Assembly: GCA_023442755.1 (NCBI GenBank)
Contig: JAEZXS010000029.1
Coordinates: 1-12,301 of the forward strand
Direction of reading: 5' to 3'
From: Pseudomonadota bacterium
GTDB lineage: Bacteria > Desulfobacterota > Syntrophobacteria > Syntrophobacterales > Syntrophobacteraceae
DNA length: 12,301 bases
Positions 6,965-12,301 of the stretch are shown piece after piece. Below the pieces are notes generated by a model. The model saw only the letters and a program-made list of their open reading frames with translations, was not told the origin of the DNA and did not search any database. The translations under genes were made by a program, and so were the position numbers. Every line of letters begins with the position of its first letter. Position 1 is the stretch's first letter.

Positions 6965-7009
6965 AAAAAGAAAGGGGGCGGTCATGCACCTGTGGACGAC
7001 TGCCCCCTT
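6965..7009 (-). terminator. Intra-operon terminator/attenuator between livK and livH
   Basis: On the minus strand, starting ten bases after the livK stop, a continuous 12-pair stem with one G-U pair forms from 6998-7009 and 6972-6983 (G5 run against C5 run) with a 14-base loop, followed by a T-rich tail (TTTCTTTTT, complement of 6965-6973). This is a canonical rho-independent terminator located inside the operon. It would let partial read-through set a high binding-protein to permease ratio. Confidence 0.8.
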
Positions 7010-7019
7010 CGGGTTCTAC

Positions 7020-8216
7020 TTACTTCCAGATCTTTTCCCACTCAATCGGGTAGCTGTAGGGCTTTGTTGCGGTATCCTTGGGCCAGACCATCTCGAGCTT
7101 GCCGTCGATCCACTGGACCAGGTAGGTCGGGAGTTTGTTCTGATTGGTCATCTTTTCGTAGGATACGAATTTGACCGGGCCGAAAACCGTCATCATGTCG
7201 GTCTGCGCAAGCGATTCCCGGACGTCATCCGGAGTAAGCGCCTTGGCGCGCTTCAGCGTATCGGCGATGACATAGGCGGACGCATAGCCTTCCGCTCCGT
7301 GGTATTCGGTATCCATGTTGTAGCGCTTTACGAACCTGTTGTAGTAGTCGGCCGCTCCGGGGTAGGGAAGCGTCTGGTACCACAGGGTGGCGGAGAAAAC
7401 CATCTGGGAGGCCTTGCCGGCATTCTGGCCGAATTCGGGCAGGGTGAAACCGGCGCCGCCGCCAACGAAAAGTTTGGGATTGAGCTTCAATTCCATCGAC
7501 TGGTTCATCAGCAAAGAGGCATCCATCAGGTAGGAAATCATGTACACCAGGTCGGGATTGGCCTGCTTGACCTTGACCAGAAGCGGTTTGAAATCCACCC
7601 CGCCGCTCTGGTAACCCTCGGACATGACCACTTTGATCTTGAGCCTTTCGCAGGTTTCCAGGAACACCTTGGACTGGGAGGAACCGAAATTGGTATTTTC
7701 ATAGAGGATCGCAGCGGTCTGCGGCTTCACCACGTCGACCAGGAAGGACTCGAGGGCTTTCGGATAGTCGCCGACCGGCTGGTTGAGCCGGAACACATAG
7801 TTCCACTTCATCTCAGTGATTTTGTTGTCCGAGCCGGTGGAAACCAGGAAGGGAAGCCGGTTCTGCTGCGCGACTCCCGCTATTGCAAACGTTTCGGAAC
7901 TGCCGTATCCGCCGCCCAGCATCACCACCTTGTCCTTGGTGATCAGCTTCTCCGCCGCTGCCCTGGCAACATCGGGACGGCCGGTATCGTCTTCGAAAAG
8001 AAACTCGAGTTTCTTTCCGTTTACCCCGCCGGCTGCATTGATCTCTTCCAGGGCCATCGCGAACGACTTCTTCTCGATTTCCCCGAATTTCGCTTTCTCA
8101 CCGGTGGTCGGTAAAATAATGCCCACTTTTATCGAATCCTGGGCGTAAACCCCGGCAGGAACGAGAAAAGTGAGTGCCAGCAGAAGTACGAGCGCAAATT
8201 GAGAACAGTGCTTCAT
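7020..8216 (-). CDS. livK: Periplasmic substrate-binding protein, LivK type
   Basis: Type I periplasmic binding protein that captures the ligand and delivers it to LivHM. The precursor has 398 residues with a signal peptide: KH at the N-terminus, a hydrophobic core LLLALTFLVPAG, and probable cleavage after VYA at residue 25. The mature start IKVGIILPTTGEKAKFG and the segment EINAAGGVNGKKLEFLFEDD are family hallmarks, as is GGYGSSET (102-109) near the ligand cleft. The ligand could be branched-chain amino acids, but relatives also bind amides, urea, aromatic acids and short fatty acids, so it stays open. Start: the frame extends to a TTG at 8228, but that codon lies next to the ribosome binding site GGAGGA; the ATG at 8216 is six bases behind it. 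First gene of the operon. Confidence 0.93.
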   Translation of the reverse strand: MKHCSQFALVLLLALTFLVPAGVYAQDSIKVGIILPTTGEKAKFGEIEKKSFAMALEEINAAGGVNGKKLEFLFEDDTGRPDVARAAAEKLITKDKVVMLGGGYGSSETFAIAGVAQQNRLPFLVSTGSDNKITEMKWNYVFRLNQPVGDYPKALESFLVDVVKPQTAAILYENTNFGSSQSKVFLETCERLKIKVVMSEGYQSGGVDFKPLLVKVKQANPDLVYMISYLMDASLLMNQSMELKLNPKLFVGGGAGFTLPEFGQNAGKASQMVFSATLWYQTLPYPGAADYYNRFVKRYNMDTEYHGAEGYASAYVIADTLKRAKALTPDDVRESLAQTDMMTVFGPVKFVSYEKMTNQNKLPTYLVQWIDGKLEMVWPKDTATKPYSYPIEWEKIWK

Positions 8217-8341
8217 TGTCTCCTCCAAATGAGAGAATCCTTAAGGGATGAATTCCCAAAAGAAAAAAATCACTATCCTTATGCCATGCGCGAAGGAGAT
8301 ATGCGGAAAGCGGGACTGGATCAGATATGGCAACGATGCAC

Positions 8342-8371
8342 AGAATAGTATAGAGGGTGGAGGTAAGTCAA
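8342..8371 (-). promoter_or_regulatory. Putative promoter of the liv operon
   Basis: On the minus strand TTGACT (complement of 8366-8371) is followed after 18 bases by TATTCT (complement of 8342-8347). A TATACT overlaps nearby (8347-8352) but at too short a spacing. Transcription would begin near 8335, about 120 bases before the livK ATG, leaving room for leader-level control. Confidence 0.45.
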
Positions 8372-8382
8372 GGCGATTGATG

Positions 8383-8391
8383 TTCCCGGGA
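8383..8391. promoter_or_regulatory. TTCCCGGGA site just upstream of the liv promoter
   Basis: TTCCCGGGA, containing the eight-base palindrome TCCCGGGA, sits 12 bases upstream of the liv minus-35 box. The same nine bases recur at 8557-8565. The position suits an activator or a repressor. The binding protein is unknown. Confidence 0.3.
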
Positions 8392-8498
8392 GGAGCAAGT
8401 TCCCCAAAAATATCGTTTTTCACGTACGCGGGGGTGGGCGGAAATAGACTCAAATAGATTCTAGCTATGGCTCGGATAGACAATATCGACATTACCGA

Positions 8499-8526
8499 TT
8501 TGATTAAAACCTTTTTCCCGTATAGG
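8499..8526 (+). promoter_or_regulatory. Putative promoter of the DoxX-rhodanese genes
   Basis: TTTGAT (8499-8504) and TATAGG (8521-8526) are separated by 16 bases; TTGATT (8500-8505) at 15 bases is an alternative. A second, weaker pair TTGATG/TACGCT lies about 28 bases downstream. The boxes are only partly like consensus. Confidence 0.3.
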
Positions 8527-8555
8527 TTGATGGCGCCAATCCGGGACGGGTACGC

Positions 8556-8567
8556 TTTCCCGGGAAA
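8556..8567. promoter_or_regulatory. Perfect 12-base palindrome TTTCCCGGGAAA
   Basis: TTTCCCGGGAAA is fully symmetrical and lies between the DoxX promoter candidate and the GTG start at 8601. A bound protein here would block transcription of the DoxX gene. It shares TTCCCGGGA with the site at 8383-8391, 174 bases away centre to centre. Confidence 0.4.
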
Positions 8568-8600
8568 ATTGCCAACTCACACTATCGGGAACGGAGCTTC

Positions 8601-9074
8601 GTGAGCCGCGTTCGGCATGGATACACCCGCTTACAGGAATACCTCGTCACCTCGCCATGGCCTTACCGCCTGCTGCGAGGGGGCATAGGGATCCTTTTTA
8701 TCTGGGCCGGCACGATCAAGCTGCTCCACCCGAAATTGTTCGCCCATGCGATTGCCAATTACGGAATCCTGCCGGATGTTTTCATCCCACCGGTCGCTCT
8801 GGGCCTTCCCGTCCTGGAACTCCTGGCCGGCGTGGGCCTGCTGTTCGATATCGGACACGCTTTTCGGCTCACGTTCGGTTTGCTGCTGCTGTTCATGGCG
8901 GTGCTTGCCTATGCCATGCTCAAGGGGCTGGATGTTGACTGCGGGTGCTTTACGCTCGAGGAAACCCGGGAGCACAACGATCTGAGAATAACGTTCATCC
9001 GGGATGCCGGTCTCGCAGCGAGCGTCCTTTTCCTTTTCTACTGCCGTCGGGCAAGGGCCGCAGTTATAAGTTGA
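8601..9074 (+). CDS. DoxX/MauE-family membrane redox protein
   Basis: A 157-residue inner-membrane protein with four predicted helices at about 24-41, 62-85, 90-107 and 134-148. LLRGGIGILFIWAGTIKLLHP at the first helix is typical of DoxX/MauE proteins. Between helices three and four, DVDCGCF (C114, C116) is the paired-cysteine motif seen in MauE-like members. MauE takes part in disulfide formation during methylamine dehydrogenase maturation, while DoxX members link quinones to thiosulfate or thiol oxidation; which applies here is not known. Start is GTG at 8601 with GGAG about six bases upstream; no alternative start exists before the second half. The rhodanese gene follows by 28 bases, implying co-transcription and a shared thiol or sulfur role. 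Confidence 0.8.
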   Translation: MSRVRHGYTRLQEYLVTSPWPYRLLRGGIGILFIWAGTIKLLHPKLFAHAIANYGILPDVFIPPVALGLPVLELLAGVGLLFDIGHAFRLTFGLLLLFMAVLAYAMLKGLDVDCGCFTLEETREHNDLRITFIRDAGLAASVLFLFYCRRARAAVIS

Positions 9075-9102
9075 ATCGAAATTTCATTCTGGAGGGGGAA
9101 TA

Positions 9103-9630
9103 ATGAAATCGAGAAGAAAGAATAGTGTACTACTGGGACTCGTTTTTGCGGTTGCGTGCATCTTCGCGCTTCAGGGGGCCGCGCTGGCCCTGGATTGGGG
9201 CAAGAGCGAACTGGATACCGAAAAACTGGCGGTGAACTTCTACAATGAAGTTCAGAAGGGCGGCTACAAGGTCGTGACCGTCCCGCAGCTCAAGGAAATG
9301 CTGGACAAAGAGGGGAAGGCGGTTCTGGTTGTCGACACGATGCCCTTTGCCGACAGCTACAAAAAGCAGCACATCCCCGGTGCAATCAATTTCGATTTTC
9401 CGATCGAAGAAGTAACCCAACTGGATCCGAAAAAGCAGGCGGAATTCGAAAAAGCGCTGGGGCCCGACAAGAGCCGGCCGATGGTTTTCTACTGCGGGTT
9501 CACGAAATGCGGCCGCAGCCACAACGGCGCCATGTGGGCGATGAAGCTGGGCTATACGAATGTGTATCGTTGCCCGGGCGGCATAAAGGGCTGGCAGGAC
9601 GCCGATTACAAGACGGAAAAGGCGGAATAA
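9103..9630 (+). CDS. Secreted rhodanese-domain protein
   Basis: A 175-residue protein with an N-terminal signal peptide: basic MKSRRK, hydrophobic core to about 27, probable cleavage after ALA near residue 29, so it is probably periplasmic. A single rhodanese domain spans about 57-168: VVDTMPFADSYKKQHIPGAI (77-96), catalytic loop beginning C131 (YCGFTKCGRS), and the closing CPGGIKGW (157-164). C131 would carry the persulfide; C136 within the same loop is an additional cysteine able to form a disulfide with it, a feature seen in some sulfur-trafficking or redox rhodaneses. The start is clear: GGAGGGGG about five bases before ATG. It forms a two-gene unit with the DoxX/MauE gene and is followed by a strong hairpin. 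Donor and acceptor of sulfur are not known. Confidence 0.87.
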   Translation: MKSRRKNSVLLGLVFAVACIFALQGAALALDWGKSELDTEKLAVNFYNEVQKGGYKVVTVPQLKEMLDKEGKAVLVVDTMPFADSYKKQHIPGAINFDFPIEEVTQLDPKKQAEFEKALGPDKSRPMVFYCGFTKCGRSHNGAMWAMKLGYTNVYRCPGGIKGWQDADYKTEKAE

Positions 9631-9680
9631 GATCGATTTCGGTTTGTTCCGGCAAGGCATTAGTTTATACAAGTTTTGCA

Positions 9681-9720
9681 TGAGACAGCCCTCGGCGTAT
9701 GCCGCGGGCTGTCTCAGTTT
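9681..9720 (+). terminator. Strong hairpin, probable terminator of the DoxX-rhodanese unit
   Basis: TGAGACAGCCC (9681-9691) pairs perfectly with GGGCTGTCTCA (9706-9716); inside, after one mismatch, CGGC (9693-9696) and GCCG (9701-9704) close a four-base loop. Only GTTT follows on plus, so termination may be helped by the length of the stem. Located 50 bases after the rhodanese stop. Confidence 0.6.
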
Positions 9721-9877
9721 CGTGAAGCGGCAGGCTTTCCAGTAACTCATATGGTCGGAAAGATCTATGCCGGGCAGCAGAGCAGGCGCATTGATCGAAT
9801 AAACAGGCAATTGCGATCCCCTCCGCATTCCTGTGCTTTGCGTACCGCACAAAGGCATCATAGCCTGTTATCGTGTG

Positions 9878-9905
9878 CTGACATTGGTAACGTTTGTGTT
9901 ACTTT
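9878..9905 (+). promoter_or_regulatory. Putative promoter/operator of the toxin-antitoxin remnant
   Basis: CTGACA (9878-9883) and TACTTT (9900-9905) are 16 bases apart, and the inverted repeat GTAAC-N6-GTTAC (9887-9902) sits exactly between and over the minus-10 box. The ATG at 9911 is only a few bases further, so the message would be almost leaderless. Antitoxins of this type usually repress their own promoter through such a palindrome. Weak on sequence alone. Confidence 0.3.
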
Positions 9906-9910
9906 GAGCT

Positions 9911-10176
9911 ATGATGACGACAGCCATCCGTGAATATCTGGACGAGAAAGGAGACTCGCCTTTTGCACAATGGTTCGAAGGGCTGGATGTTGCTGTTGCT
10001 GCCAAAGTTGCGGCCTCCCTTTACCGGATGGAGCAGGGAAATTTTTCCAGGGTCAAGGGGGTTGGCGGCGGCAGCTCGGAGGGGGATCGAAAAAGCGACA
10101 GGCAGTTAATATAGAAGCCGCTATGTCTTGCTGGCGAGACTACAAGAGACGGAAGCGGCAAGAGGTGATCCAATGA
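9911..10176 (+). pseudogene. RelE-superfamily toxin (HI1419 type), internally deleted and frameshifted
   Basis: Intact relatives are ribosome-linked mRNA interferases of about 95-115 residues encoded just before an HI1420-type antitoxin. Here the first 57 codons read a normal N-terminus (TTAIREYLDEKGDSPFAQWF, then RMEQGNFSRVKGVGGG). The reading then breaks at about 10078-10083: the original frame runs into TAG at 10112-10114, while the normal C-terminus GGSKKRQ to YKRRKRQEVIQ is found in another frame from 10081 and stops at 10174-10176, overlapping the antitoxin ATG as ATGA. The central strand segment normally found here, with the LRIDFGPGYRIYF-like core and active-site residues, is missing: roughly 25 residues, an out-of-frame deletion. 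The product, 67 residues if made, cannot be an active toxin. Start could be ATG 9911 or 9914; no clear ribosome binding site. Confidence 0.8.
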
Positions 10177-10487
10177 CACTCACAAGAGAGTTTCGAACAA
10201 CATTGCTTGCCAGGGCGCGGCAGGACGCTGATTTTCGACGGGCAATTCTCAAAGAGGGAATTGATGCATTGTTGACTGGTGACGTAGATACAGGCAAGGT
10301 GATTTTGCGTGACTACATAAATGCATCTATCGGATTCGGCGAGCTGGCAAATGCGACGAACATTTCCGCCAAAAGCCTCATGCGAATGTTTGGACCGAAG
10401 GGCAATCCACGCGCGGGCAACCTATTCCAGGTTATCCACCTCTTACAGGACCGCGAAGGGATTCATCTGGAAGTAATCCCCCGCTAG
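10173..10487 (+). CDS. HI1420-type addiction-module antitoxin, HTH protein
   Basis: A 104-residue DNA-binding antitoxin of the HI1420 (COG3636) group. The order toxin-then-antitoxin, FGELANATNISAKSLMRMF (55-73) as helix-turn-helix, then GPKGNPRAGNLFQVIHLL (74-91) and an I-x-L-x-V tail are all typical. The protein would neutralise the cognate toxin and repress the shared promoter. The frame opens 15 codons upstream (10128), but those codons lie within the old toxin gene; the ATG at 10173 gives the standard length and the classical ATGA overlap with the original toxin stop. A ribosome binding site AAGAGGTG lies about five bases before. Because the toxin is broken, this is an orphan antitoxin; the reading frame itself shows no lesion. 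Confidence 0.88.
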   Translation: MTLTREFRTTLLARARQDADFRRAILKEGIDALLTGDVDTGKVILRDYINASIGFGELANATNISAKSLMRMFGPKGNPRAGNLFQVIHLLQDREGIHLEVIPR

Positions 10488-10581
10488 TATTTCCGCGCCT
10501 CCAACCTCCTGTGATCCTGTCCTTTTCTGAGCTATGTACTTAAAGCCACGCCCCAGACCTCCCCCAATGGCTGAAACCACC

Positions 10582-10606
10582 CCGGTGCCCATCAAGGAAG
10601 CACCGG
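10582..10606. repeat. Inverted repeat CCGGTGC-N11-GCACCGG
   Basis: CCGGTGC (10582-10588) and GCACCGG (10600-10606) form a perfect seven-pair stem with an 11-base loop. No T run follows on either strand. It lies 95 bases after the antitoxin stop and might be a weak transcription end. Confidence 0.45.
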
Positions 10607-10748
10607 TCCGGGGCATCGACTCACTGCCTTTAGACCGGGCGTTTTGTCGGGTTCTCCTGTCGGAATTCTCATCGCCTCTCCCTAGACTGTTTTTCATAAT
10701 GCCGAAAAAGCGCTTCTTGCAGCCCTTGGGAACTGTTCTTCCGATAAT

Positions 10749-10762
10749 GGTTTAAGTAAACC
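10749..10762. repeat. Palindrome GGTTTA-AG-TAAACC
   Basis: Six-base arms separated by two bases make a near-perfect 14-base palindrome. The short spacing favours a protein-binding site over an RNA hairpin. It lies about 190 bases upstream of the cytochrome gene. Confidence 0.35.
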
Positions 10763-10782
10763 GAGTACCTTGTTTCGGCCAG

Positions 10783-10828
10783 ACCCTGTTCGACCCGTTC
10801 GAGGCCTGGACTCGCAGAGGAACAGGGT
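10783..10828. repeat. Nine-base inverted repeat ACCCTGTTC-N28-GAACAGGGT
   Basis: ACCCTGTTC (10783-10791) and GAACAGGGT (10820-10828) are perfectly complementary over a 28-base loop, which can itself close with CGAG/CTCG. Perfect nine-base arms are unlikely by chance at this spacing. Function unknown. Confidence 0.5.
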
Positions 10829-10841
10829 TGAGCGAAGGCAA

Positions 10842-10864
10842 GGCGGACGGCAGGTTTCCGCCGT
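10842..10864. repeat. Two mutually exclusive hairpins
   Basis: GGCGGA (10842-10847) can pair with TCCGCC (10857-10862), or ACGGC (10847-10851) can pair with GCCGT (10860-10864). Both cannot form at once. It ends five bases before the TTGACA at 10870, so it lies upstream of the likely transcript and could equally be chance. Confidence 0.3.
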
Positions 10865-10869
10865 TAGTC

Positions 10870-10897
10870 TTGACAGCGAGGAAACAGATATTACTTA
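10870..10897 (+). promoter_or_regulatory. Putative promoter of the cytochrome b561-DHC gene
   Basis: A perfect TTGACA (10870-10875) is followed at 16 bases by a poor TACTTA (10892-10897). The octamer palindrome ACTTAAGT (10893-10900) overlaps the minus-10 position. A weak minus-10 next to a palindrome is compatible with activator-dependent or repressed expression. The ATG at 10948 is about 45 bases downstream. Confidence 0.35.
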
Positions 10898-10947
10898 AGT
10901 CAACCATAAGCCAAAAATGCTGGATAAGGTAAAAAACGAAGACAATC

Positions 10948-12129
10948 ATGATGAATGAGACCCTGGATCGTGATGCGTCAACCGCCCGGGTAGTACAATC
11001 TGAGCCGGCATCCAGCCGTTGGGTCAAAGTATGGGATTTGCCAACGCGCCTGTTCCACTGGGGACTGGTGATAATCGTGGCGGTCAGCGTGTTCACGGGG
11101 TTCTTCACACCCGATTTGTGGGTAGGCGTTCACATCCTGGCCGGCTTTGGACTTGCGGCACTCATGATCTTTCGCCTGGTCTGGGGCATCAGTGGACCTG
11201 AGTACAGCCGAATCGTCAGTTTCATCTATCCTCCGCGAGATACCCTCGAACATATGCGGGGCATTTTTCTGTTGCGTCCGGCGCATTACGTCGGGCATAA
11301 CCCGACCGGTGCGTTGATGGTATTCGCCCTTGCGGGGATACTCTTCTCGCTGGTTGCCACCGGGTTGCTGGTCTTGGGTGGTGAGGAGAAGCAAGGGCCT
11401 CTGGGGGCGGTCATCAGCTATTCGGTTGGGGTTGCAGCCAAACATGTGCACTTATCGCTTGTGGTGGTGCTCCTTTCGATGGTGGCGCTTCATATCGCCG
11501 GCGTGGCGGTTGAGAGCCTGCTTCTTCATGAAAACCTTGTGCGTGCCATGATCACGGGACGGAAAAGCCTGCCGCCGGAGGCGTCCGTGCCGACGCCACG
11601 TACCGCTCGCCCCGTTGTCGCCGTCATTCTATTCATTGTCCTGGCGGGGGGAGCGGCGGGGATCCTCCAGTGGCTGTCGGGATTTCCCCCGCCGCACGGC
11701 CTTCGTCTTGTCCACCAGAACCCCGTACACCAGAAGGAATGCGGCGCATGCCACTTTGCTCCGTATCCCGGCTTGCTCCCCGCTTCGTCGTGGGCGGGGC
11801 TGATAACGAGCCTCGCGGATCATTTCGGGGAAGATGCGACTCTTGACGGGCCCACGACCCAACTCCTTGCGGAATGGCTCGTGGCCAATGCGGCCGAAAC
11901 GTTCGACACTGAATCGTCAATCCGTTTCCGGGTGGTCGCGCCGGAAGACCCGTACCGCATCTCTTCCACCCCCTATTGGGTAGCCAAGCATGCCCGAATC
12001 ACGCCGGATGTCTTCATGCGGAAGAGTATTAAGAGCAAGGCGAACTGCAATGCCTGTCATATTGATGCAGGTAGTGGGCGCTTCTACGACCAAAACATCG
12101 CCATCCCGGAGGAGGAGCCAAGACAATGA
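10948..12129 (+). CDS. Cytochrome b561-diheme cytochrome c (DHC) fusion
   Basis: One 393-residue membrane protein joining two proteins that are usually separate. Residues 26-205 form a four-helix b-type cytochrome (cytochrome b561/hydrogenase-type cytochrome b family), starting WVKVWDLPTRLFHW; candidate haem-b ligands are H37, H62, H166 or H168, and H182. A fifth helix at about 222-242 leads into a periplasmic DHC domain (245-393) with haem-c sites CGACH (265-269) and CNACH (367-371) plus DHC signatures GLLPASSW and LADHFGEDATLD. It should take electrons from membrane quinol through b haems to c haems and on to the SHP encoded next, with which it overlaps by ATGA. Start ATG 10948 (next ATG 10951) has only a weak GAAG before it. 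Domain identity is firm; physiological role is open. Confidence 0.88.
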   Translation: MMNETLDRDASTARVVQSEPASSRWVKVWDLPTRLFHWGLVIIVAVSVFTGFFTPDLWVGVHILAGFGLAALMIFRLVWGISGPEYSRIVSFIYPPRDTLEHMRGIFLLRPAHYVGHNPTGALMVFALAGILFSLVATGLLVLGGEEKQGPLGAVISYSVGVAAKHVHLSLVVVLLSMVALHIAGVAVESLLLHENLVRAMITGRKSLPPEASVPTPRTARPVVAVILFIVLAGGAAGILQWLSGFPPPHGLRLVHQNPVHQKECGACHFAPYPGLLPASSWAGLITSLADHFGEDATLDGPTTQLLAEWLVANAAETFDTESSIRFRVVAPEDPYRISSTPYWVAKHARITPDVFMRKSIKSKANCNACHIDAGSGRFYDQNIAIPEEEPRQ

Positions 12130-12301
12130 AAGCATCGCGCGTGTTAATCGTTCTGATGGTAACACTGGGCCTGACAGTCCCTTTGGAGTCGTTTGCCAAC
12201 CCGCAACGGGACGCTATCCTTGCCGAGCTTCTAGCGCTTGCACGGAAGGACGACCCCGGCTTCGCCGGGTTCTCCGCCGAGCGCGGGGCCACCTTTTACC
12301 G
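12126..12301 (+). CDS. SHP-like c-type cytochrome (DUF1924), 3' end beyond window
   Basis: The first 58 residues are visible. A signal peptide runs to about residue 24 (LIVLMVTLGLTVPLESFA), so the product is periplasmic. The mature start NPQRDAILAELLALARKDDP followed by GFAGFSAERGATFYR matches the N-terminal part of sphaeroides haem protein (SHP, DUF1924), in which this segment directly precedes the single CxxCH haem site; that site is beyond the edge. SHP is a monohaem cytochrome whose iron can bind oxygen and nitric oxide and which receives electrons from DHC. ATG 12126 overlaps the stop of the fusion gene (ATGA), with GGAGGAG about eight bases upstream, so translation is coupled. The partner gene supports the call. 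Confidence 0.8.
   Translation, partial: MKASRVLIVLMVTLGLTVPLESFANPQRDAILAELLALARKDDPGFAGFSAERGATFY

Larger units (their letters stand above)
8217..8600. other. Divergent control region between liv operon and doxX-rhodanese genes
   Basis: These 384 bases contain no supported gene. They hold the liv promoter candidate on the minus strand with a leader of about 120 bases, a promoter candidate for the DoxX gene on the plus strand, and two copies of TTCCCGGGA. A T-rich run lies in the liv leader (complement of 8262-8268). Short open frames on both strands overlap these signals and show no coding character. Confidence 0.6.
10488..10947. other. Gene-free stretch rich in inverted repeats
   Basis: These 460 bases between the antitoxin and the cytochrome gene hold no frame I would call. 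A 73-codon plus frame (10534-10755) and an 84-codon minus frame (10443-10697) overlap each other, lack ribosome binding sites and match nothing known to me. The stretch holds at least four inverted repeats, listed separately, and a minus-35-like TTGACA before the cytochrome gene. It could be a decayed insertion or repeat element. Confidence 0.55.

Noticed and set aside
6954..8114. 386-codon plus-strand frame opposite livK
   Set aside because: It is the antisense shadow of a clear binding-protein gene with signal peptide and correct length; its product is His/Gly-rich and unlike any known protein.
8217..8228. TTG start for livK at 8228
   Set aside because: The extra codons consist of the ribosome binding site itself; the ATG at 8216 starts a normal signal peptide.
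8248..8492. Short frames on both strands in the divergent control region
   Set aside because: They overlap the liv promoter and leader, have no coding character and no similarity to known proteins.
9676..9933. 85-codon frame starting within the terminator after the rhodanese gene
   Set aside because: It runs through the hairpin and into the toxin remnant in another frame, without a ribosome binding site.
10128..10172. Antitoxin start 15 codons upstream
   Set aside because: Those codons belong to the former toxin C-terminus in another frame; the ATG at 10173 fits family length and the ATGA overlap.
10443..10755. Overlapping small frames on both strands (84 and 73 codons) after the antitoxin
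   Set aside because: They conflict with each other, lack ribosome binding sites and recognisable domains; low-complexity Pro/Arg or Gly content suggests chance.
10783..10830. tRNA-like (GTTCGAGGCC) or integron attC-like (GTTGAGC) signal
   Set aside because: No acceptor stem, anticodon arm or CCA context for a tRNA; no matching complementary core site or recombined gene cassette for attC.

Overview
The window looks like a chromosomal segment of an anaerobic Gram-negative bacterium of deltaproteobacterial (Desulfobacterota) type. This is an inference from gene content: an amidohydrolase-type adenine deaminase, a rubredoxin-less rubrerythrin/ferritin-like protein, a complete branched-chain-amino-acid type (HAAT) ABC transporter, periplasmic redox proteins and a membrane-bound c-type cytochrome module. 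Base composition is moderately GC-rich and strong Shine-Dalgarno sites are common. No tRNA, rRNA, CRISPR array or insertion sequence was recognised.

Layout. (1) 3-1679: adenine deaminase, cut by the left edge of the window. (2) 1751-2212: small ferritin-like di-iron protein with its own promoter. It converges on (3) a predicted lipoprotein at 2239-2847 (minus). (4) 2848-3319: a 472-base gene-free stretch with nested inverted repeats, a very strong plus-strand terminator that serves no visible gene (possible small RNA) and two further hairpins. (5) 3320-3514: a 64-residue unknown protein with a perfect ribosome binding site. (6) 3651-8216 (minus): liv-type operon in transcription order livK-livH-livM-livG-livF, tightly packed except for a terminator/attenuator hairpin after livK, with a terminator after livF. 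(7) 8217-8600: divergent control region with a liv promoter candidate and two copies of TTCCCGGGA. (8) 8601-9630: DoxX/MauE-type membrane protein followed by a secreted rhodanese, ended by a strong hairpin. (9) 9911-10487: HI1419/HI1420-type toxin-antitoxin pair whose toxin has lost its core by an out-of-frame deletion while the antitoxin is intact. (10) 10488-10947: 460 bases with no convincing gene but several inverted repeats. (11) 10948-12301: a cytochrome b561-diheme cytochrome c (DHC) fusion, overlapping by ATGA the start of an SHP (sphaeroides haem protein, DUF1924) gene that runs off the right edge.

How they work together. The liv operon encodes one complete importer: periplasmic binding protein, two permeases, two ATPases. 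The b561-DHC fusion plus SHP forms a quinol-to-periplasm electron chain ending at an oxygen/NO-binding haem protein. DoxX/MauE plus rhodanese probably forms a periplasmic thiol or sulfur-handling pair. The ferritin-like protein fits oxidative or iron stress defence. The most noteworthy items are the fossil toxin with a surviving antitoxin, the b561-DHC fusion, the orphan terminator with a candidate small RNA, and the twin palindromes between the liv and DoxX promoters. I found no clearly new multi-gene system.
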